63,777 bases of DNA from Saprospiraceae bacterium (GTDB lineage: Bacteria > Bacteroidota > Bacteroidia > Chitinophagales > Saprospiraceae): positions 1 to 63,777 of the forward strand of contig JAHDBH010000008.1 of NCBI GenBank assembly GCA_020630495.1, in the 5' to 3' direction. This document shows, in pieces, positions 35,110 through 44,479 of the stretch (the stretch's first letter is position 1; each line of letters opens with the position of its first letter). Under the pieces are notes generated by a model, which was not told the origin of the DNA, ran no database searches, and was given only the letters and a program-made list of their open reading frames with translations. The translations under genes and the position numbers were made by a program.

Positions 35110-36185
35110 GTAGTAGCCTTGTGCACCAGCAGACTGGCACCTACGCATATGTGGAAGACCAGCAGCAGTGGATCCAAGATGATCAAGCACCACCAGAGGT
35201 CTCTGTCTATGGACAAAGTTCGCCATCTATAAAGTAGTATATAGTCTAGGAGCGCTTTCGCGCAAATGCCTCCAATGCTCCACCACACCTCTCCGACCAC
35301 CAGGAGTCCCACCAGTGCCATGTAGAAAATTACTGCCATGAGAGAATGCGACATGAGATAGGCTTTTTGGCGAAAGCCATAGGATCCTGATACACTGATC
35401 TGCCGCCTGCGCTGTCTGAAATACTCACCCCATGATACTGGTCCGTCCGTCCACATCCATGCGAAGGGATCTACACATGTACTCACAGATACGCCAGCAC
35501 GAGAAGCTGCTTGTACGAGAAGATCGTCATCACCAGACAAGTGCATATCCTCAGGATAGTAAGCACGCACGGACTCATGATAGAGTAAGTTTCTGCCCAC
35601 ACCCATATAGGCACTTCCTCGATCTGCAGCGGATAGATACTGCATGGCTGTAAAGAGGTTTTCGTACCTTGCCACGCGTGACACCCAGCCAGCATCTGCC
35701 CTGATAGGTGAATATCCTACTACGATACCGCCTGGCTCACAGCACGCAAGCATAGAGCGCGACCAGTCTGTACTCGCTGGTGTGCAGTCCACATCTGTAA
35801 GTAATATATAGTCTGATCGCACATGAGAAAGGCCATCTCGCAGAGCAGCCTTCTTTCCACGCCGATCTGGATATATGACCCCTGTGATCTCGGCATACTC
35901 CCTCTCGGCGTGAGCTATGACCGTGGAGCTACCGTCCGTGGATCCATCATCTATGAGTACAATCTGTGAGGCTGGAAGACTCTGGCTTAGCCATGCTGGG
36001 ATATGTCTCTGAAGGAGAATAGCGGCGTCATGACAGCAGACAAGCAGAGTATAGTCCGTCTTGGTTGCTGAGTGTCTTCTTGCGACTGACTTATCGCTTG
36101 TCCCAGGTGCCATGAGGAAGATCCTATGGAGAAACAGTGCGCCCAGCGACACCGAAGCAATTGATATCAGTAGCTCGGGAACCAT
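35100..36185 (-). CDS. Family 2 glycosyltransferase, membrane-bound
   Basis: 361 residues from the ATG at 36185. An N-terminal membrane segment, a GT-A domain (YTLLVCCHDAA, IDDGSTDGSS, LTDVDCTPA with the metal-binding DxD-like DVD, SGDDDLLVQAA, and QRRRQI corresponding to Q/RxxRW) and two or three C-terminal helices match processive or lipid-linked GT2 enzymes. The substrate is not deducible. The frame is open to 36269, overlapping the porU start region, which is unlikely. It contains mini-hairpin copies 7 and 8, 111 bp apart in opposite orientation. Confidence 0.85.
   Translation of the reverse strand: MVPELLISIASVSLGALFLHRIFLMAPGTSDKSVARRHSATKTDYTLLVCCHDAAILLQRHIPAWLSQSLPASQIVLIDDGSTDGSSTVIAHAEREYAEITGVIYPDRRGKKAALRDGLSHVRSDYILLTDVDCTPASTDWSRSMLACCEPGGIVVGYSPIRADAGWVSRVARYENLFTAMQYLSAADRGSAYMGVGRNLLYHESVRAYYPEDMHLSGDDDLLVQAASRAGVSVSTCVDPFAWMWTDGPVSWGEYFRQRRRQISVSGSYGFRQKAYLMSHSLMAVIFYMALVGLLVVGEVWWSIGGICAKALLDYILLYRWRTLSIDRDLWWCLIILDPLLLVFHICVGASLLVHKATTWK
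35252..35268 (-). repeat. GAAA mini-hairpin element, copy 7
   Basis: On the minus strand CATTT then GCGC-GAAA-GCGC, perfect stem, in the GT2 gene on its coding strand. Confidence 0.85.
35363..35379 (+). repeat. GAAA mini-hairpin element, copy 8
   Basis: CTTTT then TGGC-GAAA-GCCA, perfect stem, in the GT2 gene opposite to its coding strand. Confidence 0.7.
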
Positions 36186-36236
36186 ATACAGGACGAAGGT
36201 GCTAGTATGTCTGCATCCGCACAAGTATAGCGTGTG

Positions 36237-36252
36237 GATCTTTCGATCTTTG
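36237..36252 (-). repeat. Variant hairpin with GAAA loop before porU
   Basis: GATC-GAAA-GATC with a perfect 4-bp stem, but preceded by CAAA rather than CATTT. It ends 9 nt before the porU ATG. It may be a diverged family member or chance. Confidence 0.35.
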
Positions 36253-36260
36253 TACGTGCT

Positions 36261-39200
36261 ATGAAGCAATATCTACCCATCCTTTTACTCACCATCTCGA
36301 GCGTAATAGCGTGCGCTCAGATGCCTATGGGAGCCGATACCCTATATGGCATGGAGTGGATCAGTGATGATCAGAGCTACTATCGCATGCCCATCCATAC
36401 AGATGGTATCTACGAGATCTCCGCGGAGATACTTGCTGAGGCAGGGGTGCCAGCTAGTGCTATAGAGAGTGATGAGATCTCTGTATACCATATGGGTAGA
36501 GAGATACCGCTGCTGAGCGAAGGTGGGTCGCTGGTATTCTATGGAGAGAGCAATAAATCTGAGATGGATAGATACCTCTACAGGAATCCTGACGCTGATT
36601 TGCTCAATCCCTACTACAGTCTCTACACAGATACCGCTGCCTACTATCTCAGCTGGGCCAGCGGTCACTCGGGACTGCGCTACACGGTATCCTCTGACAG
36701 GCCTACTGATGATCTATCTCATGTGACTGAGGTCAGACGCTCTTACCGCCGAGTCTATAGTAATGAGCACTCACAGCACTATCGCATCATAGACAGGGTT
36801 CCCGTGAGCCTATCGGCCTACGAGGAGATCGAGGGTTTTGGGACAGGTATGGTCGGAAGTCTGGACGAGCCCTATAGGATAGATTTACCCCTAGACGAGC
36901 CTATAGCGAGTACTGAAGCAATCCTGCGTCTAGGTATAGGAAGCAATGAGATGGCACACCGACTCCATATCAGCTACGCTGGCGAGTCAATCTATAGAGA
37001 AGACTACACAGGAATCGCTATGCGACATCTAGAGATTCCGATAGATCTCACTGCTGGCTCAGATGCTGTGAGTATCACCATCGAAGGTCTCCGAGGATCT
37101 GAAGATCAGTACACCATCAGCTATGCTGAGATCGAGTATAGTAGTAAATCACTCGAGGATGATCTGATCATAGATGCTAGCTCTATAGATAGACGCATGA
37201 CCGTAGATGAGTCATCTATCTGGCTAGATCCTGTATCAGCCACTGGCCTAGCTAGTGTAGACCTCTCTGGGTCGCATGAACTACTAGTACCGGCAAGTGG
37301 CGAGCGTAGACTGCTACAAGACATCAAGGACGAGCGAATAGCCATCAGAGCTATCCAAGCTGTGGATATGGCTACCACGACCGTGCCAGAGGCCTCCTAC
37401 TATATCATCAGTTCCTATGCTCTGGAGCGTAGTGCGCTAGAAGAGTACGCTGATTATCGATCCTCACAGGCTGGTGGTGGACACGATGTAGCCATAGTGT
37501 ATGTAGAGGATCTCTATGAGAGATATGCCTATGGCATAAGGCGCCATCCCATGGCAGTGAGAAATTTTATACAGGAACGTGTGCGCACTCATCCGGCAGT
37601 ATCGCACTTCTATATCATAGGTAAAGGGCGTGACTATCAGTATATGCGGACAGTATCTGATGCACATGCTGCACAGCACTTTGTTCCCACCTATGGCAGT
37701 CCAGGCGCGGACAATCTACTTGCGAGCAATCTGGGAGAATATACACCCCTGCGCTCCATGGGCCGACTGGCCGTGACAGACGCCTCTCAACTGCGCAGCT
37801 ATCTAGCCAAGGTCAGAGAATATGAACGAGTGCTAGAGAGCACGGACTACGACGATAGGCTCTGGAGAAAGCGTGTACTACATATGAGTGGCGGTGACGA
37901 TGAAGCTGATCTCATAGAACCGCGTATGAGACAGCTACAGGATATCATAGAGGAGGGTGACATAGGCGCATCAGTGCTCCATGTCTCCAAGGAGACCGCC
38001 TCCGCTACAGCGCGCAGCGTACCAGAGACCATCATACAATCTATCAATGAAGGTGTATCGATCAAGACCTTCTTTGGCCATGGTGCAGTGACGACGACTG
38101 ATTTTGGTATGGATGCTCCAGAGCTATTTGATAATGAGGGGCGGTATCCCTTGATGTTTTCTCTAGGCTGCCTGAGCGGCAATGTGCATACTAATCAGGT
38201 AAGCGTAAGCGAGCGGTTTGTCAATGCTCCTGATCGTGGTGCCATAGCTTATATAGCCAGTAGCGGATACGGATTTATCAATACTCTTAAGGACGTCGCG
38301 GGCCAGTTCTATAGACGTCTGAGCACTGATATGTACACGGCAGACATTGGATCGCTGCACCGTGAATCGATCCGCGCATACGAAGACAGGAATAATCTCC
38401 TCTACAATCTGCTCAAGGAGCAGATGACTCTCAATGGAGATCCTGCCATCAAGATACATACGCAAGATAAGCCAGATCTGACCTGGGATGCTAGCAGTGT
38501 AGTACTGGATGCCGCTGCAGATGCTAGCTCGGAAAGCTATGATCTACTGATAGATATGATCAATCTAGGAAGATCTACTAGAGATAGCGTAGAAGTACTA
38601 GTCCGTCATACACGGCCTGATGGTGTACGTGACGTCTATCGCTACCACTACTTGCTCACGAGTTACAGACAGCAGATTTCAGTCCCCGTGCCGCTGCTAG
38701 GTGCAAGCACAGTAGGACGCAATGGGATATCGCTGCTCATCGATCCAGATCAGCAAATTGCAGAGGGCCCATTGCCTGTAGCGGTGTCTAATAATCAGTT
38801 GCTTACCACAGCAGGCTCTGAGCAAATCAGCTTTGTCATTACAGACGCGAGTGCTACGGCAATAGCGCCCTATGACTTTAGCATCGTCAACACACAGCCT
38901 GTGACTTACTCTAGCTATAGAGCTAGCTCAGCCGGTGCTGTAGACTTGCTCTTGCAGCTTGATACTGTGCTATCATTTTCTAGTCCACATTTGCGCGAAA
39001 GCGCCCTCACACATCTCGGTGGCAGTCAAGACCATACGCCATCTCTAGAGCTCCTGGATAGCACGGTATACTACTGGCGCTACGTGGATAGGGATGGTGC
39101 TCAGGTGTCCACTCCGCAATCATATCTCTATCACTCGCAGCTGCCTCGTGGGTGGAATCAGTCGCATATAGATCAGTACGCCCAGAATGATCTGATCGGC

Positions 39201-41162
39201 CTCACAGTAGATAGTACACAGCGATCACTGGCCTACGCTGGCGAAAATCAGTTTTTTCAAGTAACCAGTGTGCAATCACAAGCACCTCTACATGATGATC
39301 GCTCGCTGATGCACCAGAACAATGAGCGAATCTTCCGTATGATTGGATTTGGAAATTTTCCGAGCAATAGGACTAAGCTCATGGTGGTGGTGCATGATCC
39401 TGAGACACTAGAACCCTGGGTAAATCCTATCGGAGGGCGCTATGGTGCTTATAATAATAACTCTGAGCGGACAGGATTCTACTTTAACTCTTACTCCTCA
39501 GAGGGTCGGCGCAGTCTGGTGACATTTTTACGAGATACCGTACCTGATGGGCACGTGGTGACGCTCTTCGGTGGGGTGTGGGAAGACCACTCCTACTTTC
39601 CAGAGCTGTGGGAAAGTGTGGATGATACCTCAGGACTAGGTACAAGTCTATATGATATACTTGAAGCTGAGGGCGCTGATGAGATACGGAAGCTCGAGAC
39701 TCTAGGCTCCATGCCCATGATTGTCGCCTACGTGAAAGGCGAGCGCCTGCTGGTGCAGTCGATCGCTACTGCTGTGGATGAGCGCCTGCAGTCAACATTT
39801 GTACTTAGTCGAAAGCAGAATAGGGCTCAGATGACCACGGTACAGGCAGGTCCATTTGACTATGTGGAAACAGTGATGACCCAGCTCGATAGCTCCGCAG
39901 GGGATCGCAATCAACTCCATCTGAGAAACTATGAGGGAATCCTGATCACAGACTCCATATCCCTATCCGCAGCAGTAAGACTTGATAGTACGGATCTTGC
40001 CATGGCGAGCGTGGTAGACATATCCTGGAGCAGTGAAGACAGTCTGCATAGAGATCCGTCCAGACTGGATTATCTCCGCATCATAGCCGATAGACCAGCG
40101 GATCTGAGCTTTCTGGTGGATGACAATTACATGCCTGGACAGGATCTGATGCAAGAAGGTGATACGCTATTCCATCAAATACACGTCATCAACAGAGGCG
40201 AAGCAGAGATGGCTCCGTATCAGGTGCAGTGGACACTTACGGATGAGAGCGGACAGTCGCTCAGCTGGGCAGAAACTTATCCCAGTCTGGATGTAGCAGG
40301 TCAGCAGCTTCTATCTCGTAGCTTGCCGACTCTAGGGCTACAAGGAAAGACCAGGCTCATCATAGAGATCAATCCTGAGCGCGATCCGTCTGAGATACTG
40401 TACAGCAATAATCTGTGGACAGAAGATCTGGAGATCAGTGGTGACAGAATCGCGCCGCTGCTAGAGGTGATGATAGATCATAAGCAGATCCTTGATGGCG
40501 CGCTGGTGAGTATAAGGCCAGATATTGAAATCCGTCTCACGGACGAAAATCCATTACTTCTGCTGACTCGCGCTAGCCAGATATCTGCCTATCTGATAGA
40601 TCCACTAGGTAATCGTAGAGAGATTACTGCTGCAGATAGGCCCACATTTTACCCTGCGCTATCTGGAGAAGACAATGTAGCTCGACTGACATTCCAGCCG
40701 CTACTTGATCTAGAAGGGCTCTACACGCTTGTGGCCAGCGGCTGGGATGCCAGCGGCAATGCGAGTGGACCAGTAGCGTATCGCGTACGATTCCAGGCCG
40801 CGCGTGGAAGTGCTCTCAGCCCCCTGCTTGCTACACCCAATCCAGCTAGCGGTGCTGTCAGATTTCTCTACTACTATCTCGGCGAGGAGCAGCCCGCAGA
40901 GTTTACCTTGGAAATTTACACGGGCAAGGGGCAGCTCGTAGAGACCATAGACGCGGAGCGATTTGGTGAGTTGCGTGGTGGATACAATATCAGTGAATTT
41001 GCATGGCAGATACCCGCGACTGGCTCGGCAGTCAGCACTGTATATTACTACCGCGTGACCGCTCTAGACGCAGAGGGCAGAGATATCCCCCAGGTAGTAC
41101 CAGATGATCGCTTCCTCTCAGTACATCTGGGTAAGATCATCGTGGTGCAAGGTTCTGAATAG
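36261..41162 (+). CDS. porU: Type IX secretion system sortase PorU
   Basis: 1633 residues from the ATG at 36261, which opens with a signal peptide (MKQYLPILLLTISSVIACAQ). The C25 (gingipain-like) peptidase domain lies around 390-760, with catalytic H607 in FFGHGAVT and C637 in SLGCLSGN. A long series of beta domains follows, and the C-terminus (ATPNPASGAVRF... KIIVVQG) is a T9SS-type sorting domain. PorU cleaves the C-terminal signals of T9SS cargo at the outer membrane and attaches the cargo to A-LPS or another glycolipid. No other por genes are in the window. The polysaccharide locus begins 64 bp downstream. It contains mini-hairpin copy 9. Confidence 0.93.
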   Translation: MKQYLPILLLTISSVIACAQMPMGADTLYGMEWISDDQSYYRMPIHTDGIYEISAEILAEAGVPASAIESDEISVYHMGREIPLLSEGGSLVFYGESNKSEMDRYLYRNPDADLLNPYYSLYTDTAAYYLSWASGHSGLRYTVSSDRPTDDLSHVTEVRRSYRRVYSNEHSQHYRIIDRVPVSLSAYEEIEGFGTGMVGSLDEPYRIDLPLDEPIASTEAILRLGIGSNEMAHRLHISYAGESIYREDYTGIAMRHLEIPIDLTAGSDAVSITIEGLRGSEDQYTISYAEIEYSSKSLEDDLIIDASSIDRRMTVDESSIWLDPVSATGLASVDLSGSHELLVPASGERRLLQDIKDERIAIRAIQAVDMATTTVPEASYYIISSYALERSALEEYADYRSSQAGGGHDVAIVYVEDLYERYAYGIRRHPMAVRNFIQERVRTHPAVSHFYIIGKGRDYQYMRTVSDAHAAQHFVPTYGSPGADNLLASNLGEYTPLRSMGRLAVTDASQLRSYLAKVREYERVLESTDYDDRLWRKRVLHMSGGDDEADLIEPRMRQLQDIIEEGDIGASVLHVSKETASATARSVPETIIQSINEGVSIKTFFGHGAVTTTDFGMDAPELFDNEGRYPLMFSLGCLSGNVHTNQVSVSERFVNAPDRGAIAYIASSGYGFINTLKDVAGQFYRRLSTDMYTADIGSLHRESIRAYEDRNNLLYNLLKEQMTLNGDPAIKIHTQDKPDLTWDASSVVLDAAADASSESYDLLIDMINLGRSTRDSVEVLVRHTRPDGVRDVYRYHYLLTSYRQQISVPVPLLGASTVGRNGISLLIDPDQQIAEGPLPVAVSNNQLLTTAGSEQISFVITDASATAIAPYDFSIVNTQPVTYSSYRASSAGAVDLLLQLDTVLSFSSPHLRESALTHLGGSQDHTPSLELLDSTVYYWRYVDRDGAQVSTPQSYLYHSQLPRGWNQSHIDQYAQNDLIGLTVDSTQRSLAYAGENQFFQVTSVQSQAPLHDDRSLMHQNNERIFRMIGFGNFPSNRTKLMVVVHDPETLEPWVNPIGGRYGAYNNNSERTGFYFNSYSSEGRRSLVTFLRDTVPDGHVVTLFGGVWEDHSYFPELWESVDDTSGLGTSLYDILEAEGADEIRKLETLGSMPMIVAYVKGERLLVQSIATAVDERLQSTFVLSRKQNRAQMTTVQAGPFDYVETVMTQLDSSAGDRNQLHLRNYEGILITDSISLSAAVRLDSTDLAMASVVDISWSSEDSLHRDPSRLDYLRIIADRPADLSFLVDDNYMPGQDLMQEGDTLFHQIHVINRGEAEMAPYQVQWTLTDESGQSLSWAETYPSLDVAGQQLLSRSLPTLGLQGKTRLIIEINPERDPSEILYSNNLWTEDLEISGDRIAPLLEVMIDHKQILDGALVSIRPDIEIRLTDENPLLLLTRASQISAYLIDPLGNRREITAADRPTFYPALSGEDNVARLTFQPLLDLEGLYTLVASGWDASGNASGPVAYRVRFQAARGSALSPLLATPNPASGAVRFLYYYLGEEQPAEFTLEIYTGKGQLVETIDAERFGELRGGYNISEFAWQIPATGSAVSTVYYYRVTALDAEGRDIPQVVPDDRFLSVHLGKIIVVQGSE
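38988..39004 (+). repeat. GAAA mini-hairpin element, copy 9
   Basis: CATTT then GCGC-GAAA-GCGC, perfect stem, in porU on the coding strand (read HLRESA, as in the metH copy). Confidence 0.85.
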
Positions 41163-41226
41163 GCCGCTATAGTACTCGTCAAATAAGTAAGACCTTTGTC
41201 CAGAGCTGCAATGAGCTCTCGCTGAC

Positions 41227-42162
41227 ATGAGTCGCCATAGGGATCGATATCGAGAATATGCCGCTGGGCGAAAGGATATCTCCACGTTTTTACAACCGTG
41301 GTGGCTCGATACGTGGTCTGCTCAGGGCAGGTGGGATGTGTGCCTTTCGGCAAAAAACAATGACGTAGACGGTGTGCTCATCTATGACTACGTCAAAAAA
41401 TACGGCCTCACCACGGTGACCAATGCCCCAATGTGTCCCTACGCTGGTCCACATCTTGCATCACGGTTGACTACATCGAGACTTGATCAGATGGTCACTG
41501 ATCTTGCCAACCAATTACCCTCTGCTAGCTACACGCGATTAAAACTAGCACCCAACTTTCAACTCAGTCCAGCGTGGCACTGGCAGGACTACCGCTACGA
41601 GGGTCTCTTGACACTCACCATCGATCTAGCTGAAGACTTGTCGACCATTCGCAGTGGCTATTCTTCTGGGCTACGCAATGAAATCAAGAAACATAAAGAG
41701 GATATACACATCAATAATATAGCAGCACACGATTTCTATGATTTTTATCAGAGACATCATATGCCAAGCTCACCAGCGCGGCTCATGATATCCGCTTCTG
41801 ACTGGAATAAACTAGTAGATATTGCGGAAAAGCGCCTGTCTTTAACCGCCTGCTATGTGGAAGATAAAATAATAGGTGTGATGGCCATAGTTCACGATTC
41901 GTCATGGTCTCACTACCTCCTCTCGGCTCATTCTGCCGATGTAGGACATACAGTAAGTGCTACCACATGTCTATTGCATGACGCTATAGCAGCTGCTAAA
42001 GAAATGGGCCAACAGGTCTTTAATATGGAAGGAAGCATGATGAAGGGTATATATTCATTTATGAGAAAATTTGGTGGCAGCCCTGTACCCGTTTTTGCTA
42101 TAGAGTCGCAGGCGACACTGCTCTATCGATCTGCTCAAACCATGAAGCGACTACTGCGCTGA
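41227..42162 (+). CDS. GNAT/FemAB-like acyltransferase
   Basis: 311 residues. It resembles the FemAB / BioF2-like GNAT group: N-terminal FLQPWWLDTWSAQGRWDV, a central RSGYSSGLRNEIKKHKED helix and a C-terminal TTCLLHDAIAAAKEMGQQVFNMEGSMMKGIYSFMRKFGG segment typical of the second GNAT lobe. In polysaccharide loci such proteins are thought to acylate sugars or add amino acids. First gene of the rightward pair with the Wzy-like gene, 6 nt away. It contains mini-hairpin copy 10. Confidence 0.75.
   Translation: MSRHRDRYREYAAGRKDISTFLQPWWLDTWSAQGRWDVCLSAKNNDVDGVLIYDYVKKYGLTTVTNAPMCPYAGPHLASRLTTSRLDQMVTDLANQLPSASYTRLKLAPNFQLSPAWHWQDYRYEGLLTLTIDLAEDLSTIRSGYSSGLRNEIKKHKEDIHINNIAAHDFYDFYQRHHMPSSPARLMISASDWNKLVDIAEKRLSLTACYVEDKIIGVMAIVHDSSWSHYLLSAHSADVGHTVSATTCLLHDAIAAAKEMGQQVFNMEGSMMKGIYSFMRKFGGSPVPVFAIESQATLLYRSAQTMKRLLR
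41341..41357 (-). repeat. GAAA mini-hairpin element, copy 10
   Basis: On the minus strand TTTTT then TGCC-GAAA-GGCA, perfect stem, in the acyltransferase gene opposite to its coding strand. Confidence 0.7.
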
Positions 42163-42168
42163 CACGCC

Positions 42169-43467
42169 ATGCCTCCCATACTCTCCATAGCTGATCTATA
42201 TATGGGAGGACTAGGTCTTCTCCTGGCGATACTGCTATGTCAGCATCTCGTGATACGCAAGCTTCCTACTCGAGAAGAAAGAAATATCCTGTGGTTTTCA
42301 TTTGCCATCAAGTCTGTGATGGTAGTGCTATCCGCACTCATGTATCAGTACTACTACGCATACGGAGATACATTTGGCTATTACATGTGTGCATCAGAAC
42401 TGAATCAGTTACTGTATTCTGATCCCTCAGCCTGGTTGCAGATAGCTCTACAGAATCCCAGTGAATACAATCTAGAGCTCAGGCAACTGACGGAGTATAG
42501 ATATTATCGCTCATTTTCTACCAGGTGGGTTAACATCTTTTATAGTTTGCTACTTGTGCCCGGGAGTCACTCGTATTTATGGTTAGCATTCTTGAGTCAA
42601 GTGCTTGTATTTGTCGGTCTTAAGCAGATGTCTGATTTTGCCATGAGGTATTTTACAGAGAAGCCACTGATCGTCCGAGGTATTTTCTTTTTGGTGCCAA
42701 GTCTTTTATTTTGGTCCTGTGGTGTGATGAAAGAACCGATAGTCCTATGGAGTATAGGTGGCATATTTTACTTGCTCTCCTCTCGTCTACATAGTGCGAT
42801 AGGCTGGCTATGGGCAGCAGTAGCTTGCTTCCTCCTCATACATCTGAAAGCTTATCTCCTCGCCACCATGATAGGAGCAGGTGTGCTCACGCTTGTGCTC
42901 AGAAAGCAATCACGCAAGTACGTCTATCGCTGGGCGTTACCTGGAGTCATATTCCTAGTGCTTCTTTATCGTGAGGGTGGAGCTCAGATTCAGAGATATC
43001 TCTCCCTACGCTTTCTGGAGTCTCGCTTACATGATCTCCAAGATTCTCAGATTCGTCATACTGGCCTTGCTGGTGGATCAGGCTATACGATCGAGCAATT
43101 TACCATAGATGAGCCTTTACAGGCGATACTATCGTCAGTAGCAGCATTCAATTATAGCGCGTTCAGACCCTATCTCTGGGAAGCAAAGAAGCTGATCAAT
43201 CTACTTGCCGTGATGGAGAATACCTTTTTCATTGGTCTAGCACTATATGCTCTTTATTCTATCAAGAAAATTAAACTCTCGAGCAAGCAAATAGAATTTG
43301 TCATTTTTGCTCTGTGCTGGACTGTACTGTTATTTATCGTGGTCGGACTCACGTCATTTAATTACGGAACACTATCACGGTACAGGATTATATGTCTTCC
43401 TTACTTTGTGATGCTCTTGCTGCTACCATTCCTGAGCGATAAGCGTCCTCGTATTTCTCTATCATAG
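42169..43467 (+). CDS. Polytopic membrane protein, candidate polysaccharide polymerase (Wzy-like)
   Basis: 432 residues with about ten hydrophobic segments and a larger loop around 275-320 (YLSLRFLESRLHDLQDSQIRHTGLAGGSGYTIEQF). The topology and the setting among glycosyltransferases fit Wzy or EpsG-like polymerases, which are poorly conserved in sequence; a flippase is less likely given the single large loop. Its last 80 bp overlap, on the opposite strand, the end of the convergent GT4 gene. Confidence 0.6.
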   Translation: MPPILSIADLYMGGLGLLLAILLCQHLVIRKLPTREERNILWFSFAIKSVMVVLSALMYQYYYAYGDTFGYYMCASELNQLLYSDPSAWLQIALQNPSEYNLELRQLTEYRYYRSFSTRWVNIFYSLLLVPGSHSYLWLAFLSQVLVFVGLKQMSDFAMRYFTEKPLIVRGIFFLVPSLLFWSCGVMKEPIVLWSIGGIFYLLSSRLHSAIGWLWAAVACFLLIHLKAYLLATMIGAGVLTLVLRKQSRKYVYRWALPGVIFLVLLYREGGAQIQRYLSLRFLESRLHDLQDSQIRHTGLAGGSGYTIEQFTIDEPLQAILSSVAAFNYSAFRPYLWEAKKLINLLAVMENTFFIGLALYALYSIKKIKLSSKQIEFVIFALCWTVLLFIVVGLTSFNYGTLSRYRIICLPYFVMLLLLPFLSDKRPRISLS

Positions 43468-44479
43468 ACTCATACGACATATGAGAGATAAGAAATTCAT
43501 ATAGTCGCTTAGCTCCGCTCATATGGTCTTGATAATTATCAAATATGTCATGCATCTTTTCAGCAATCCTACTGGTATTCTCTACCAGTAGGCCCTTATT
43601 ATCCGAAAAGATATCAGGGACTATACCTACCTTGGTAGAAATGACTGGCAAGTGAGCCGCCGCGGCTTCTAAGACTGATAGAGGTGCACCTTCATACAGA
43701 CTCGACAGTACGAACGCATGTGCTCTGCCGAGAAGCTCATACACATCACTTCGCCTCCCGAAAAGAGTGATTGCCTTTTGCAGGCCATGGCCTTTTATCT
43801 GCGCCTCAAGATTTTCGCGCATGGGGCCCTCTCCTACAATCCATAATTGCGCCTCTGGACAGTGTAAGTGAAATAAAGCAAACTGTGAAATAAGATCTTG
43901 CTGATTTTTCTCTATGGATAATCGACCTACGTGGATGAATGTAAAGATTTCTTCTTTTCTCTGTACAGAAGCAGTTTCATAAATGCTTTGATAATCAACT
44001 GTGTTATGTATAACTATGCTGTCATCCTTGTGGAAAAATCGCCGCTGATCCTCTGCAAGAGTGATATCCGCATCGCGATATCTTTTAAGATAGGCAAGCA
44101 GAATCTCTCTAGCTGTACCACCCACTTCTGGGCTGTGTGAAGAGAAAAATACTTTTACAGAGCGATGTGCCCATCGGCATGATATGATGCACAGTAGCGA
44201 GTGAAAGAGATGTGCATGTATCACGTGTATATCGTGGTCTCCTACATATTTCTTCACAGCGCGATTGGCACGTAGGAGAGATGTAGGTGATTTGGATAGG
44301 TGAAGGGCTGTCAAGGAAATACCCGCATCAATTAATTCTCCGCCTAGATCGCCTTGGTCATGCAAGGAAATCACGTGATACTCGATGTCTTCACTACTCG
44401 AAGCGATGCACAAGTCCACTAAGAAGCGCTCAGCACCTCCACTGACAAGACTAGTAATGATGTGTAAAACCCTTGTCAT
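43388..44479 (-). CDS. GT4-type glycosyltransferase
   Basis: 363 residues, GT-B fold. The N-terminal loop is TSLVSGGAERFLVDLC, the donor site FIHVGRLSIEKNQ, and the E-x7-E motif is SSLYEGAPLSVLEAAAAHLPVIST. It transfers a sugar from a nucleotide donor onto a growing glycan at the inner membrane; sugar unknown. The ATG overlaps the sulfotransferase stop by 4 nt. Its 3' end overlaps the polymerase gene by 80 bp in antisense. Confidence 0.88.
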   Translation of the reverse strand: MTRVLHIITSLVSGGAERFLVDLCIASSSEDIEYHVISLHDQGDLGGELIDAGISLTALHLSKSPTSLLRANRAVKKYVGDHDIHVIHAHLFHSLLCIISCRWAHRSVKVFFSSHSPEVGGTAREILLAYLKRYRDADITLAEDQRRFFHKDDSIVIHNTVDYQSIYETASVQRKEEIFTFIHVGRLSIEKNQQDLISQFALFHLHCPEAQLWIVGEGPMRENLEAQIKGHGLQKAITLFGRRSDVYELLGRAHAFVLSSLYEGAPLSVLEAAAAHLPVISTKVGIVPDIFSDNKGLLVENTSRIAEKMHDIFDNYQDHMSGAKRLYEFLISHMSYESMIEKYEDAYRSGMVAARASQSKEDI

